In this document: piece by piece, positions 24,485 through 35,756 of the stretch
Layout of the letters: each line of letters opens with the position of its first letter
Numbering within the stretch: the first letter of the stretch is position 1
Assembly (NCBI GenBank): GCA_030068075.1
Contig: CM057825.1
Coordinates: forward strand, 82,041,123-82,105,122
From: Paguma larvata
Taxonomy: Eukaryota; Chordata; Mammalia; Carnivora; Viverridae
Reading direction: 5' to 3'
DNA: 64,000 nucleotides
Notes under the pieces: generated by a model
The model's input: the letters and a program-made list of their open reading frames with translations, nothing else
Database searches by the model: none
Told to the model about the DNA's origin: nothing
Made by a program: the position numbers and the translations under genes

Positions 24485-24635
24485 GAGACTCTCAAAGACT
24501 AAGAACAATCTGAGGGTGAGGGAGGTGAGGGAGGGGGGAGAGGGGGTGACGGATATTAAAGAGGGCACGTGTTGGGATGAACACTGGGTGTTATATGTAA
24601 ACCAATTTGAAAATAAACTATTATAATAAAAAAAA
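24485..24635 (+). other. L1 3' UTR with G-rich run and polyadenylation signals
   Basis: Short 3' UTR. G-runs at 24514-24546 (at least four runs of three or more G) could form a plus-strand G-quadruplex, a recurrent feature of mammalian L1 3' UTRs. AATAAA occurs at 24612-24617 and 24625-24630. The A tail is short (nine A). Confidence 0.85.
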
Positions 24636-24650
24636 AGAAGTAATTGGTTA
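24636..24650. repeat. 3' target-site duplication of the full-length L1
   Basis: AGAAGTAATTGGTTA, exact match to 18420-18434. Confidence 0.97.
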
Positions 24651-24894
24651 ATTCAGTCAAACTGGCCATCAGATTAATTGAATGGGCAAATCGATTGTTT
24701 TTATTAGGTTTAATGATGAATAGAAAATATCAAATTGTATGTTTTATTATAAAGGCAGGAACTTATTCTCAGGTTTTACACTTCTTGTTTAAGATATGCC
24801 TGTAGATTTCTGAGAAACATGAAATGTGTATATTTTTACATTGCTTTCAATGGAGTTTTTTACAAAACTGTAATGTTAGTGAGGGACATGTCTT

Positions 24895-25035
24895 TGACTC
24901 CACTTCACCGATGGAAAGATTAAGATACATCAGGGTTAAGTGACTGTTGATTGTAGTACTGCTAATAAATGTCATGTTTAGGACTTGATTCCAAGGGATT
25001 CTGACTCCAAATCAAGTATCCTTCTTCTCTAATTA
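24895..25035 (-). mobile_element. MIR SINE, antisense
   Basis: 'ttcaccgatggaaagattaa', 'cagggttaagtgactgttga' and 'gattctgactccaaatcaag' follow the reverse-complement MIR order. The pieces flanking it (24651-24894 and 25036-25480) show nothing that I can name. Confidence 0.65.
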
Positions 25036-25479
25036 ATGCAGAGAAATGGAATTCTGTGTGCGGAAAATTTTAGAGGCTTCAATAACTAAAAGATATTCCA
25101 AGTTATGAGGAATTGTTATATCACCACAGAAACATTTCCTTGCCTTAATTTTTAGTGTGGAGGTCGTATTTATAGCTTTATAGTTGAGAGATAGTTAAGA
25201 TAGTGGATGACCTTGCACAACATTATTGGAGGTAAGGTATTATCAAGAAAAATATGTGTCATCAATCATTTTTATGAAGTTTCTCTAAAATTAATTAGAT
25301 AAATTCTTACAGGATCTTGTGTGAGCTTCACTCTAATATTAGCTGGATGGTACAGAATCTTGAGGTACATATTATTTCCCAGTTGAACAACAGTATTTTT
25401 TAAGGTACATACAAAATGACTAGTACAACTGGAAACAGAAAAAATGAAAGATGAATTTTCTCTTTATGAAATATTTTAT

Positions 25480-25562
25480 TTCTCTCCCTCCCTGTCTCCT
25501 TCCTTCCTTCCTTCCTTCCTTCCTTCCTTCCTTCCTTCCTTCCTTCCTTCCCTCCCTCTTTC

Positions 25563-25593
<31 letters not shown>

Positions 25594-25602
25594 CTTTCTT
25601 TG
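25480..25602. repeat. Polypyrimidine tract: (CCTT)n then (TTTTC)n
   Basis: About 13 CCTT units at 25498-25550, a CCCTCCCTC bridge, then TTTTC units to 25602. More than 120 nt is nearly pure pyrimidine on the plus strand. The three 60-70-codon frames across it (Lys/Glu/Arg/Gly repeats or Pro/Ser/Phe repeats) are translation artefacts. Confidence 0.97.
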
Positions 25603-25604
25603 CC

Positions 25605-27785
25605 ACACGCATTGATTGAATGCTACTTCATGGCCACTAGTGCATGAACACGAATAACAAACAATGTCTAATATATGGTCTATCTGCTGGCAAAGCTAGC
25701 AGTCTAGTCTTAGGGTAAGATTTCCACTTATTCAAGAATTAGAAAATTATATTCTCACTTCTGAGTTTCTAACTAGATTTGCACAGTCATGTAGAATATG
25801 GAAAATAACTGATCAGTTTAATCCATTAATTGAATTTGGCAGAACTCAAATCTCTATGGATAAGTGAGAGAAATAAACCTGGTGGAACTGTGATACCTGG
25901 AGATCAGAGGCCTGTCTAGCCCTGTTCCTCACTGCATGCATTGTAGAAGACTACTGCTTGCAGAAATTCAAGCTAAGCACTCCCAAATTACTGCCACCCC
26001 CTGTTTTTCTAGAAATGTGGAAATTAAAGTTATTGTGTGAAATCCCCCAATCTTTACAAATGGCTAATAAATAACACTTTCAGAAACGAATGTATAGGCA
26101 AAAGAAAATAATTGTGGTTGTCGGTTTGCAAATCCTATTTTAAAAAAAATTTGGAAGATAGAAATTATAACATACGATAACACTTTTTAAGTGTTAAGAC
26201 CTCAGTTTGATCAAAACTGAATTTGTTTCTGGAGCTAGAAAAAATTGTGAAACTATAAATTGAGAAGTAAAGCACTCTAAAGAAGAGAAGAGAAGACAGG
26301 AGGAAAAGGAGGAGTTGAGGAGGAAAAGAAAGACCAGGATCAGGTAGGGGAGGAGACGAAAATTCTCTCTTTGTTCACACTCTTTGTGGTGGCTACATTT
26401 GCACTATCAAATTTATTGAAAGAGGAAAAAAAGTTTGTGTTAAGTTTTTTAAAGGAATCTATTAAAGAAATACTCTCAACTTGAAATTTTCTTATGAGTG
26501 GTCAACAGATGTTTCTCCAAGTTAGTGTGTTTACTTAAATGTCAGAGGCTGGACATTTGTATATAAAATCTCTCTTTAGTCAAAAAGAAGCAAATTAGAG
26601 GAATCTCTTACCAGTGTAAATATTTCAGACTATAATAAACTCCATAATGCTGTAGCATAAAATGCTTGGCCAGAACACATTAACTTGTTCTCTCTAATTT
26701 CAATAAGAGTTGTATTTTCCCTTTTGAGTTTGAAATAACAAATCACACTTAGCACAGAAATTCTCTCAATGTAGGAATCTCTTTAAACTGTGACTCTTTA
26801 CCATGTGAGTTTCATTCCTAACAAGTAAAATGACAGACTATTAACTTTGTTTTCCACTTCCTTTGAGTCATGACTTGACTTTCAAAACATTTTGGTCAAG
26901 CAGACTCAAAGTCTCCTTGCAGAAGAAACATCGAGGAATCCTGTACTTCTCTCGTTTTACAATTCCCCTTCAGGGCAGGGCACAAACAAGTGACCCTGGC
27001 TTTTGACAAACCTTAGCTGAACAAAATGTAACAAGCCCTGTCTGTTTTGAGCAGAATTTTCTATTCTGACAGATACAGCTCAGGAGCATTTGATGTCTGC
27101 TTGCTGGTCATAGATAATGGTGCATCTTGGGACCATTGTCATTCCTGTCAATAAGAAGGCCTGGGGGGACATGCAACAAAGCTACCTTTTGATTCACCGT
27201 TTTTCTTTCCTTCCCAAGACATTTGTAAGCCTGTGGTCAGCTAGGTCATTTTATTTTATCCTGATGTGCCTTGATAATAGCATGATGTCTACAAAAAATT
27301 TGACAGGCCATCGATGTCTGTTTCTCTGACTCCTGTGTTGTTTTTCAGTCCTTCTCAATGTCAGACACACTTTGAAAGCTACTGATTATGTTGGTTGGGA
27401 CTGTATTTGACAAGACATCTATTCTTTGATAAAATTAAACTCATGGGGGTTGATCTTGGAATTTAGGGTAATTTTTTGAGCAACGCAAGAGACTGTTGCT
27501 TTTCTGCTGGCACTCAAGAAATGTTTGAAAAACTGTGAATTCTTTTTGGTTCAGAGAAACTAAGTTTTTTAGTATGAATTTTGAAGACTAGAGCAAAAGG
27601 AAACTCGTAAGTGAAGAAGGGACAAATTATTACTGCGTCCCGTTAGAGCAAGATCTAATCTCCCATTTATTGAATTGGGAAATTCTACTACAATATGGAT
27701 GATAAAACGTCCATCAGACAAGGAATGTCTATACATAAAAAGAGGAGTTTACATAGAGGTCAGTATTAGAGAAGAGACTCTTCTA
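25605..27785. other. Unassigned, repeat-poor stretch
   Basis: About 2.2 kb without recognisable interspersed repeats. It contains a purine-rich tract at 26281-26365 and a perfect AP-1 consensus TGAGTCA at 26864-26870. The 70-codon frame at 27117-27329 has no known features. Regulatory DNA is possible but unproven. Confidence 0.4.
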
Positions 27786-27793
27786 GCTGGGAC

Positions 27794-27870
27794 TGTGTGT
27801 GTATATGTATATGTGTTGTGTGTGTGTATATAGATATATATCCTCACACCCAAATATATGTGTACACATA
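27794..27870. repeat. TG/TA-rich microsatellite
   Basis: Irregular GTGTGTATATGTATATGTGT pattern continuing into TATAGATATATATCC and ATATATGTGTACACATATG. The last part is a short palindrome. Confidence 0.85.
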
Positions 27871-27984
27871 TGTAAACACAGCATATGTAACACTTATAAG
27901 TCATGAAATTAAAAAAAAAAACATTGCATATAATGTGAATGTCAAAAGAAATATGCAAATATCGTGATGACAAGTCTTCATAGA

Positions 27985-28255
27985 TAATACTGTATCAGGG
28001 GTTTAGAAGGGTTTTCACATCCTGTTTCTTGTCAGATCCTCTGGGTGTCATTTTCCCTACTTTATAGATAAGTAAACAAAGACTTGGAAAACTTGTGTGG
28101 GTTTTCCCATTGACACATAGAAATTGACAGAGCTGAGAAATAAAACCAAGTACTTTGCATCAACTCCAAGAATCTTTCCATCACAACATAATAATGTGTG
28201 TAAAGTTCTTGGCACATAGTAAGAACTCAATAAATGTCAGTTTGCATTATCAGAA
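27985..28255 (-). mobile_element. MIR SINE, antisense, followed by a plus-strand MIR/L2 tail
   Basis: 27990-28185 follows reverse-complement MIR ('ctactttatagataagtaaa', 'cagagctgagaaataaaacc'). 28190-28250 reads 'cttggcacatagtaagaact' and 'caataaatgtcagttt', the 3' end of MIR or L2 in the opposite orientation. Two fragments therefore abut. Confidence 0.6.
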
Positions 28256-28259
28256 TTAT

Positions 28260-28985
28260 GCAGCATACGTTGAGAAATTTCTGTAGCTCATTGTATTATT
28301 TTATATCTTCTACTAGGAAAGAGAGAATATTTTCTTAAATATTATGAATAAGCTATTTATTTATATACAATAAAGCAGCTTTAAGTACAGTTCCCTCAAG
28401 ATGTTTGAACATAATAGTTAACTAACTTAAATCTAAATAATTATTGGGTCAGAAATAAATATTTGTTTAGGCTACTAATGGAGGAACAATACCTTTTTGA
28501 TAATGACTTAAATACTAGCTCATTCTCAGTCTTTGTATGGTATCATGGCCTTTGGATAAGAACGAGGAAATTACACCTGGGTGTTAAATCTATTTTTAAA
28601 TTTAATCAAAGGGAGTTTTTGTCTGATTCCTTATGCTATTTTGTTCTGATCAAAGATACTGAACTTCTCAATGCATCACGTTCTATAGAACATGTGTCTT
28701 TGGCTGAGTATGTCTGTGTGAGAGGAATCTACAGAAAAAGAATCACTAGAATGAAGTAGACAGACTTATTGAAAAAATAGGTTATGATCCCACAAATCGG
28801 CATGGCAAAACTTGATGAGTTTTGTGTCAGGCAAAGTATAATCCTCAGAATATGACCTTAGTAGTGGGGCAAAATTAGCCTTCGACCAAAGGTTTCTCTG
28901 GCTTGCCGAGAAAGCTTAAAATGAAACCTTGGAAGGATCCAACATACTCCAAGAACTTACCTGAACTTACCTGTTATCTTCAAGA
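28260..28985. other. Unassigned non-coding stretch
   Basis: AT-rich. The 98-codon frame at 28463-28759 is the longest outside transposons here, but it has no domain, signal or splice context that I recognise. Confidence 0.35.
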
Positions 28986-28989
28986 ACTT

Positions 28990-30000
28990 ACCTATGAACT
29001 TTTGTTCATAAAATGCATACTATTTTTAAAAATACAATGAAACTCAGCGATCAACAATGTAAAAATTTTAGATGTGTGGGTTAATTTCAGGAATGCCAGA
29101 TAGATATAAAATTCAAAATCAAATGAATTACTTTACATTATTAACAGATTAAAATTAAAAACTGTGATTATATCAATAGGTGCAGAGTTCAAGTTCAATT
29201 TAAAAATTTATTATATTTCATATACTGTAACAATAGACTTGAAATTAAAAGTTCTATCTTCAATAGTGTGAAAAACTTTCAGTTGAGTACTTAACAATAA
29301 ACTTAGTAACATATATGTAAGACTTAGACTTAGAAAATTATATAAAGTTTCTAGGAGAAATTAAATGAAACCTAAATAGAGAAGAATATCATGCTTATGC
29401 ATCAGAAGAATCATCATTATTTTTAAGTTTATTTATTTTTGAGAATGCGAGAGACACAGCATGAGCAGGAGAGGGGCAGAGAGAGAGGGAGACACAGAAT
29501 CTGAAGCAGGCTCCAGACTCTGAGCTGTTAGCACAGAGCCCAAAGTGGGACTCAAACTCATGAATTATGAGATCATGATCTGAGCCAAAGTCAGACACTT
29601 AACTCACTGAGCCACCTAGGTGCCAAAAAATCATCATTGTTAAAATGTAAGTGATCTACAGATTTAACGAATCTATATATGTAATTTATCTATACATTCA
29701 ACATAATCCCTATCATTTCCCATCAAGTTTTGTTTTGTTTTGTTTTTGTTTTTGGCACAAATTGGTAAAATGATTCTAAAAAGCAAAGAATCTAGCACAG
29801 GCAACATAATTTGAGGAAAAAATAAGAACAAAATTGGAGATATTAGAATACTAGATTTCAGGACATGTCATAAGGCTATAGTAACCAAGATAGTATGGTA
29901 TTGACAATGGATAGACATATAGGTCAATGAAACAATATAGATTCTATATATAGATGTTCAGTTGATTTTTAATATTGGTGTGAAGATAATTCAGTGGGAG
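28990..30000 (+). mobile_element. Old L1 ORF2 fragment with a nested SINE
   Basis: Plus-strand L1 C-terminal ORF2: 'atcaatggaacagaatagag'-like text decayed to 'ggtcaatgaaacaatataga' (29922), preceded by 'ctatagtaaccaagatagta' (29876) and 'acattcaacataatccctat' (29694). A SINE interrupts it at 29419-29624. A G/T-rich 'tttgttttgttttgtttttg' tract is at 29728. Confidence 0.7.
29419..29624 (-). mobile_element. Carnivore SINE (SINEC) inside L1
   Basis: Reverse-complement SINE. The target-site duplication AATCATCATT is exact (29409-29418 and 29629-29638). L1 text resumes at the far side. Confidence 0.93.
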
Positions 30001-30580
30001 AAATTTAGTCTAATTTTGTTCATCCTGAGTTTAATCTATTTCAGTTTTCAGATTCAGATTAATCCCCCATCAGTTCCAAAGACTAGGGGTCTGCAAACTG
30101 AGAAAACTTTCCCATGTGAACCTCTTTTGCAACTCTTAGATGTGACTTTCTCCTAATCCATTAAGTCATTTACTATGTTCTTGGGGGTACTAAGAGATAC
30201 TATGTACTCTTGTACTATGATGATACTATGATGTACTATGAGATATTGTGGGTCAAATGGTTAAATATATCTTTTAGCTTAGACAAATTCAAGTTTTCAA
30301 TCCTCATTCTTATTTTCCTTACAGTTTTGAGATGAGTTTTGAAAAAAGGATAGGGAAGAAAAAGGCATTTCTAACATATTGATATTTATTTTTATTCCTG
30401 GTCCTACTTTGCCTCTGAATTCCACACAGTAATTCAATTTAGAAGTTAAATATTTTTACCTATATATCGGAAGATGATATCAGGGTATTTTTACACTCTT
30501 TGGAGCTAAACTGCTTTGGATTTCTCCAAATGATCACATAATCTATTTCTAGTTTCTTTCTTTGAAATAATCACTGTAAT
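30001..30580. other. Unassigned non-coding stretch
   Basis: AT-rich. A short local duplication of 'gatactatg' and 'tactatgatg' units occurs at 30193-30245. No gene was seen. Confidence 0.4.
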
Positions 30581-30584
30581 AGCC

Positions 30585-30795
30585 AGGCCTTATTGAGCAC
30601 TTACAGTATTCCAGGCAATGGTTGATAGACTTAGGAGACATTAACTCTTATGTTGAGGTGGGTAATATTATCCCAGCTTAACTGATAAAATTAAAGAAAC
30701 CTGAGATAAAGAGAGCTTAAGTAGCTTGCCTTTAAATAAGTTGAACCCAGGTAGTTTGACTTTAGACTCTGCATCTTTTAACTACTATTCTATAT
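30585..30795 (-). mobile_element. MIR SINE, antisense
   Basis: 'attgagcacttacagtattc' (30593), 'gtgggtaatattatcccag' and 'ttaagtagcttgcctttaaa' match reverse-complement MIR order. The element is strongly diverged. Confidence 0.7.
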
Positions 30796-30825
30796 AATAT
30801 GGTGGAAATAGAAAGTAAGTTATTA

Positions 30826-30874
30826 TTATCTACCTACCTACACACATACACACACATACACACACACACACACA
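30826..30874. repeat. (CA)n-rich microsatellite with CTAC/CATA units
   Basis: CTACCTACCTA followed by CACACATACACACACATA and about nine CA units. Confidence 0.9.
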
Positions 30875-31034
30875 GAATTCAATTTTAAATGTTTTTTCTC
30901 TTTTATTTTTCCCTGACATCCTACTTAGGTAACTAAATTATAATTTATAGGAAACTAGGGTGAAAAATAAGACTTAGAAGATTTGAGTGAATTATATTCA
31001 TATACCATAATACTAATCTTGTGTGTTTAAAAAT

Positions 31035-31236
31035 TTTAAAGTTGTTTCATTTTTGAGAGAGACAGAGACAGCATGTGTGTGGTAGGGTAGAGAGAGAGGG
31101 AGAGAGAGATTCCTAAGCAAGCTCCACACTGCTGGCATAGAGCCCAATGCAGGGCTGAAACTCATGAAACCATGAGATCATGACCTGAGCCGAAACCGAA
31201 TCAGACACTTAACTGACTCAGCAATCCAGGCTGCCA
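31035..31236 (-). mobile_element. Carnivore SINE (SINEC), diverged
   Basis: Reverse-complement SINE with a GA-rich body (31053-31109) and a head ending TCAGCAATCCAGGCTGCC. Flanks TCTTGTGTGTTT and TCTTGTCTCTTT are a likely decayed target-site duplication. Confidence 0.88.
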
Positions 31237-31614
31237 CAGTCTTGTCTCTTTAGAATGGAAGTGCTCAGATGGAACATGGAGGGAAGCTACGGTGTACCAG
31301 TTACATTTGCTGATGCCAAAAGGACAACCTTCAGTTCCCCAGATAACCTTGGCTGGTTAGACTAGAATATAATCCTGTTGTTTCCAGCTGAGGCTTCTTC
31401 CTTTCTTTTCTTCCTCCCTTCCTTCGAAAGTTCTTTGAAACCTGATTGACTTACAGCAAATGCTGGGAATAAACTAATAAAATAAGCACAGCCTTTGAGC
31501 TCAGGAAGCTGTGAGACGGCAGATTACTAAGCCCTTGACTGCATAATTACTAAAGTGTTGTGCTTATCCTACAAAGGAAAAGTCCAGGTACCGTGGACAG
31601 CTAGGCCAGCATTA

Positions 31615-31720
31615 ATGACCATGGAAGGTCTGCCTGAGAAAGTGGCACATAAACCAAAAACGAAGGACAAGAAGGAAACTCGTTTTGTGGATTTATGAAC
31701 AATTATTGGATCCATACAAA
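31615..31720 (+). other. Possible exon fragment with a GTAAGT donor
   Basis: An ATG at about 31615 opens a 27-30-codon, Lys/Glu-rich frame that ends at a TGA near 31698. A perfect GTAAGT donor-like hexamer starts at 31721 after ...CATACAAA. No strong acceptor was found upstream, and part of the frame (MEGLPEKVAH) resembles antisense L2. A chance ORF is quite possible. Confidence 0.2.
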
Positions 31721-31824
31721 GTAAGTCAAGTAAAACTTTTAAAAGAGACTTTATGTCCCTTAATAGAGTTTCAAGGAATAAAAATAAAATGAATTGGCAG
31801 TATAGCGTAATTTATGAGAGCTCT

Positions 31825-31950
31825 TATATACTTTAGGAAAACGACCTAACCTTTCTGAGACTCAGTTGCCTCATCTGTAATTGCTTTTAACAAAATCCCC
31901 CACACATGTTTGCTGAGAGGATGAAATGAGATAGCCTTTCAAAGAGAGGA
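31825..31950 (+). mobile_element. MIR SINE fragment
   Basis: 'gacctaacctttctgagact' then 'cagttgcctcatctgtaatt' and 'gagaggatgaaatgagatag' follow MIR order. Confidence 0.75.
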
Positions 31951-32291
31951 ATTGTTTATTTCTTGTTCCTATTTTTAAAAATCAATCATTTTTTAGTCTA
32001 ACATAGGACTTGTCATCTCAGTCAACAGCCACGTGAATAAACTGTTATCTACGGCCAAACTACCAGAACAGCAGCCCGGTGTTACGGCAAATCCCCACAT
32101 ATACCGACAACACTCGTCCTATTTCTTTAAAACCAGTTTGCTCACTGCACGCTGGCAGGGTTATTATTTTCACTGTTTCTTAAAGAACAGAAAGAAGAGA
32201 GTAGTGAACTTAGGAAAGAATAATACATTGAGATTGGGAAAATCCGGAAGTCAGGAAATGTAAACCAACCCTGTTTCTTTTCATCACCCAG

Positions 32292-32387
32292 TACCATGAG
32301 TCTCAGGACAGGCAGAGCTCACTTCACAGCCTTCCTCACCCATTTAGGCTTTCACGTGGGAGCCTTAATCCCGAGGATGTCTTTCAG
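32292..32387 (+). other. Candidate internal exon, 96 bp, unidentified
   Basis: A pyrimidine-rich tract (32268-32289) leads into CAG at 32289-32291. A donor CAG|GTAAGC follows at 32387/32388. The enclosed 96 bp is a multiple of three and open in two frames: phase 0 throughout (ending SLNPEDVFQ), and a frame opened by an ATG at 32296. A CCAAC branch-point-like string lies about 20 bases before the acceptor. The surroundings (32000-32420) have more GC and CpG than most of the window. I do not recognise the peptide. It could be a coding exon of an unknown transcript, a lncRNA exon, or chance. Confidence 0.3.
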
Positions 32388-32389
32388 GT

Positions 32390-33460
32390 AAGCCTGGTCT
32401 TCTTCAAACAGAGGTTCAGGTTGCCCTCTATTTTTCTAAGCCTCTCACATCTTTTATTTATCAGGACACGTTCTCTGGTTATCTCGTTTATTTCCTAGTT
32501 CTTTCTTCCATGTACTTGTGACCCCACACCATGCTTCCCGCCACTCTCGTGATCTACCCTGTGTGCCGGTGCTTCACAATGTTTATCTCTGGCAAGGTAA
32601 TAGTTGTCTAACAAATGAATTCATGTTGAGAGGCTAATAGGAGTAGGCTGGGAATAAGGTCAATCGTATCTTTAACAGTAGACTTCTGCTTGTTTTCATA
32701 AAATATTGCCAGACTCTGAGGTCAGTAAAAATGACATTTTATCTATATCTGCATCTCTGATGTTTTGGTATCTTTCTTTATTGCCTATATTTTCCACTGT
32801 ATCTCTTAGAGCTCATTCATATTAACTTTGAATAACCGTGGAATATAAATAGGATTAAGGAAAAAGCAGTCCAAGGGATCACGTTTATTCAAAATTTTAT
32901 AAGATGACATCTCAATGTCCAAGGCAGACTAGGTGTTTGGGAAATATCTGTAACTCTTATCTCTTTCTGGTCACTTCCTTGGTGTTCCCTCTGATACTGG
33001 TTCTCATTAATTCTTCCTGATTGTTTGAAAGCACTTCTGTCCACAATCTGGCGTAAACTTTTGCTTTCAAACATCATCTCTCAGGGCTTTTTCTTATATA
33101 TAATATGCTAAGATTTCTCAACAATTTAGCATATGTAAACCATTCAATGGATGTTTCACACACACAAAAAAAAAGCCCTGCCAATTTTATACAAGTTAAA
33201 AAAATAATTTGTCATGATGTAAACTTATCAAAATAAAGCATGATGTTATATCATAGACTTATTATAAATAGTATTAATTATTAAATATCAGGATATCAGA
33301 AGTCAAATTATTTAATTTTCATTCTTTTACAAAAATATCTACATCTGGTCTGTGGACAGCTTGGGCTATTTGTCACTGTCCACATCCAGCTGGTTTCTTT
33401 TGTTATTCAGTTTGTTTATTCAACAAGGCAACTTTAACTCATAATTCTTTGGTAACTTAT
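32390..33460. other. Unassigned non-coding stretch
   Basis: No repeat family was recognised. The minus-strand 62-codon frame at 32889-33077 has no features. Confidence 0.4.
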
Positions 33461-33464
33461 TAGT

Positions 33465-33890
33465 TAAGTCAACAAAAATGTTTATTGAACATCTATTATT
33501 TGCTTAGAAGCATTCTAGATTATTGAATACGTCAGGTCTGTAGAATATAGCAGACAAAATTTCCAACCTGTGAGGAACTTATATGTTAAAGGGGGAAGAC
33601 AGGCAATAAGTGATGTATGTAACCAACAAATAGATTATCTAGTACATTAGAAAGTAGTAAGTGCTATACATCAGAACAGGGTAAGAGTAATGAGCTAAGG
33701 GTTTCATGGCAGTCCTAGTTGAGAAGGTGAGATAAGGAAACTTTGAAGGAGTAAAAGACTTAGACAGGTGGATATCTGAAGAAAGTGATCCAGGTGAAGT
33801 GAATAGCTACAGTAAAGGCTTGAGATTGGCAGGTCCAAAAAGCATGAATGAGACGAGTGAGTCTGGATCAAAGTGAGAATGGGGTAAATA
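33465..33890 (-). mobile_element. L2 LINE 3' end, antisense
   Basis: 'tgtttattgaacatctatta' (33480), 'acaggcaataagtgatgtat', 'gtaagtgctatacatcagaa', then 'gttgagaaggtgagataagg'. This is the same antisense L2 order as at 8.7-9.1 kb. Confidence 0.65.
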
Positions 33891-33899
33891 ATAAGAGAA

Positions 33900-35755
33900 T
33901 AGACATTCGAATGAAACATGGAATTCTCACCAGAGACTACTTTCAATGTATAATAAATACGAAATCAAGCAGCATATCATTCGAATTTCAAGATTTGGTG
34001 ATGGAAGACAACACTGATAAAAATCATAATTGACATGTAACTGACATGAAAGTGCCTGTATTGAGAGACCTTGTATATTCGCAGCTAAATTATTGTAAAG
34101 TTGAACTGATTAGTACAATACTTTTTTAAATGCACAACCTTTGAGAGCAGCAAAGCCTAGAAGGTAACAAAGAATGACCTCAATATTGTTCCACTTAGGA
34201 CTAGACGACGTCTTTTCATATTCTGTGGCCACATTTTTCCATAATACGTAACTAATTTCCCAGTGAGTGAAAAATATCACTAAGTGATCGTAAAATTTAA
34301 AAGAGGAACATTAAGAAAAAAGAATGAATTCACATCCTAGGCCCTGAATCAAATATAACTATTTAAACTTAAAAAAAGAGGAATGATGATTGTCACTTGT
34401 ACCATAGTGTCCTAAGTAATAATGATAGTTCATCCTCAAGTTAAAAATATTCCTACTATATCCAGAAAACAATGGCTTCATGCTTTTTGACATGTTCATT
34501 TTATCTATTTGAGCTTTCTTCTTGAAATCAGAGTAGGCATTTTTTCTGCCATTTTCAATGCCTTGAAAGGACTCATTTTTGTCTCATCCCTGATGCACAA
34601 CTGTCCCTTCAAAATAGCATGCTTCAGGGTGAAAAGTAAAGATACTGCCTGCGCAGTGTGTACGTAATTGTACATAATTTTGCCATTGTGCATAATAATA
34701 AGATTGCATGTAGTCTCAGTTTTCAAAATTCTATTCAACATAGAATCAAACTTCTAGGTATGTTGTTGAATGCCAACTGAGTGCTGCAAAGAACATAATG
34801 GAGGAACAGTGATTCAGGTGTAAACTTTTTATTGACTTAGCTGACCCTTTCTTGTCATACACTTCAATGATCCAAGAGTCCTAATCCCAAAGCACTTTTT
34901 GAAATCTGTGTGACAGGTTAAGAAAATCGTCTTATTGTGAATGACATATCCCTTTCCCGTAGCATGATTTTTAGTGGTGAATAAAGAAGAGAACTTCTTC
35001 CACAAGCTTACATGTCACTTGCACATTTTCATTCACTGAACCTCGATGTTCTTTGCTGTAAAGCAAGATATTTGATGGTACACCTCCGTGATAGTAATTG
35101 CTCTTTAGGCTATATTCCACTGAATAGATACATTACCTATCAAAAGGGGCATGTGGAACAGAAAATTTTGCCAATGTCTTTTTCTGTTTTCTCTCCTATA
35201 ATTGATTTATCTTTAACTTTTTTTGCCAGCTTATGAGAGCTCCCCGTGCTCCGTTAAAGAAAAAAAAAAGAGGTAAACATTGAAAGCACATGGCCAACAA
35301 AGCAGTGGGTATTAGAGACTGGGGGGCAGATGGTCCAATAAAATCTCATTTTCCAGGACACATCATTATGATTCCTGTATTATTTTCCATTTCAGGTTCT
35401 TGAAAAACTCATCATACCTGCAGAGTTAGTCGTTTTAGTACCTAACAGATTTCTGTTGTTTGCTGACATCAGCTTCTTTAAATGATAAACTTTCTTCTGT
35501 TTACTATTATTTTCCCCATTTTTAGAGCTCAGTTCACCATTTGGAATCATCGATCCATTTTGTTTAATTAGTGATGAAAATGGCACAATGATAACCAAAA
35601 AAAAAATTAAGAAATCTAACAATAACATACAAATGACATAAAACCTCAGGTAAAACATAAATAAATAAATAAACCATATTCACTAAATGCTGGTTGAGAC
35701 TATAACGTTTGTAGAACACAACAGTCCTTTAAAATATAAATATTTTTAGGAACTA
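33900..35755. other. Unassigned non-coding stretch
   Basis: No nameable repeat. Minus-strand frames at 34505-34741 (78 codons) and 35392-35658 (88 codons) and a plus-strand one at 35012-35236 are open but show no domain. An (AAAT)n run lies at 35659-35673. Confidence 0.35.
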
Positions 35756-35756
35756 C

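Larger units (their letters stand above)
18435..24635 (+). mobile_element. Near-full-length carnivore LINE-1 (felid L1 type)
   Basis: A 6,201-bp non-LTR retrotransposon with every part in order: GC-rich 5' UTR (18435-19623), ORF1 (19624-20518), a 47-bp spacer, ORF2 (20566-24484), a 3' UTR with a G-run, and a short A tail. It is bounded by an exact 15-bp target-site duplication. L1 moves by target-primed reverse transcription. This copy is full-length, but both ORFs are broken: one frameshift in ORF1, and two stops and three frame changes in ORF2. It therefore cannot move by itself. The exact duplication and low decay point to a fairly recent insertion on the felid or carnivore lineage. Confidence 0.98.

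Noticed and set aside
25400..25647. Lys/Glu/Gly/Arg-repeat and Pro/Ser/Phe-repeat frames
   Set aside because: Direct translations of the (CCTT)n and (TTTTC)n microsatellite.
28463..28759. 98-codon plus-strand frame
   Set aside because: Long for this region, but without recognisable motifs. It lies between MIR and L1 fragments and has no exon signals.
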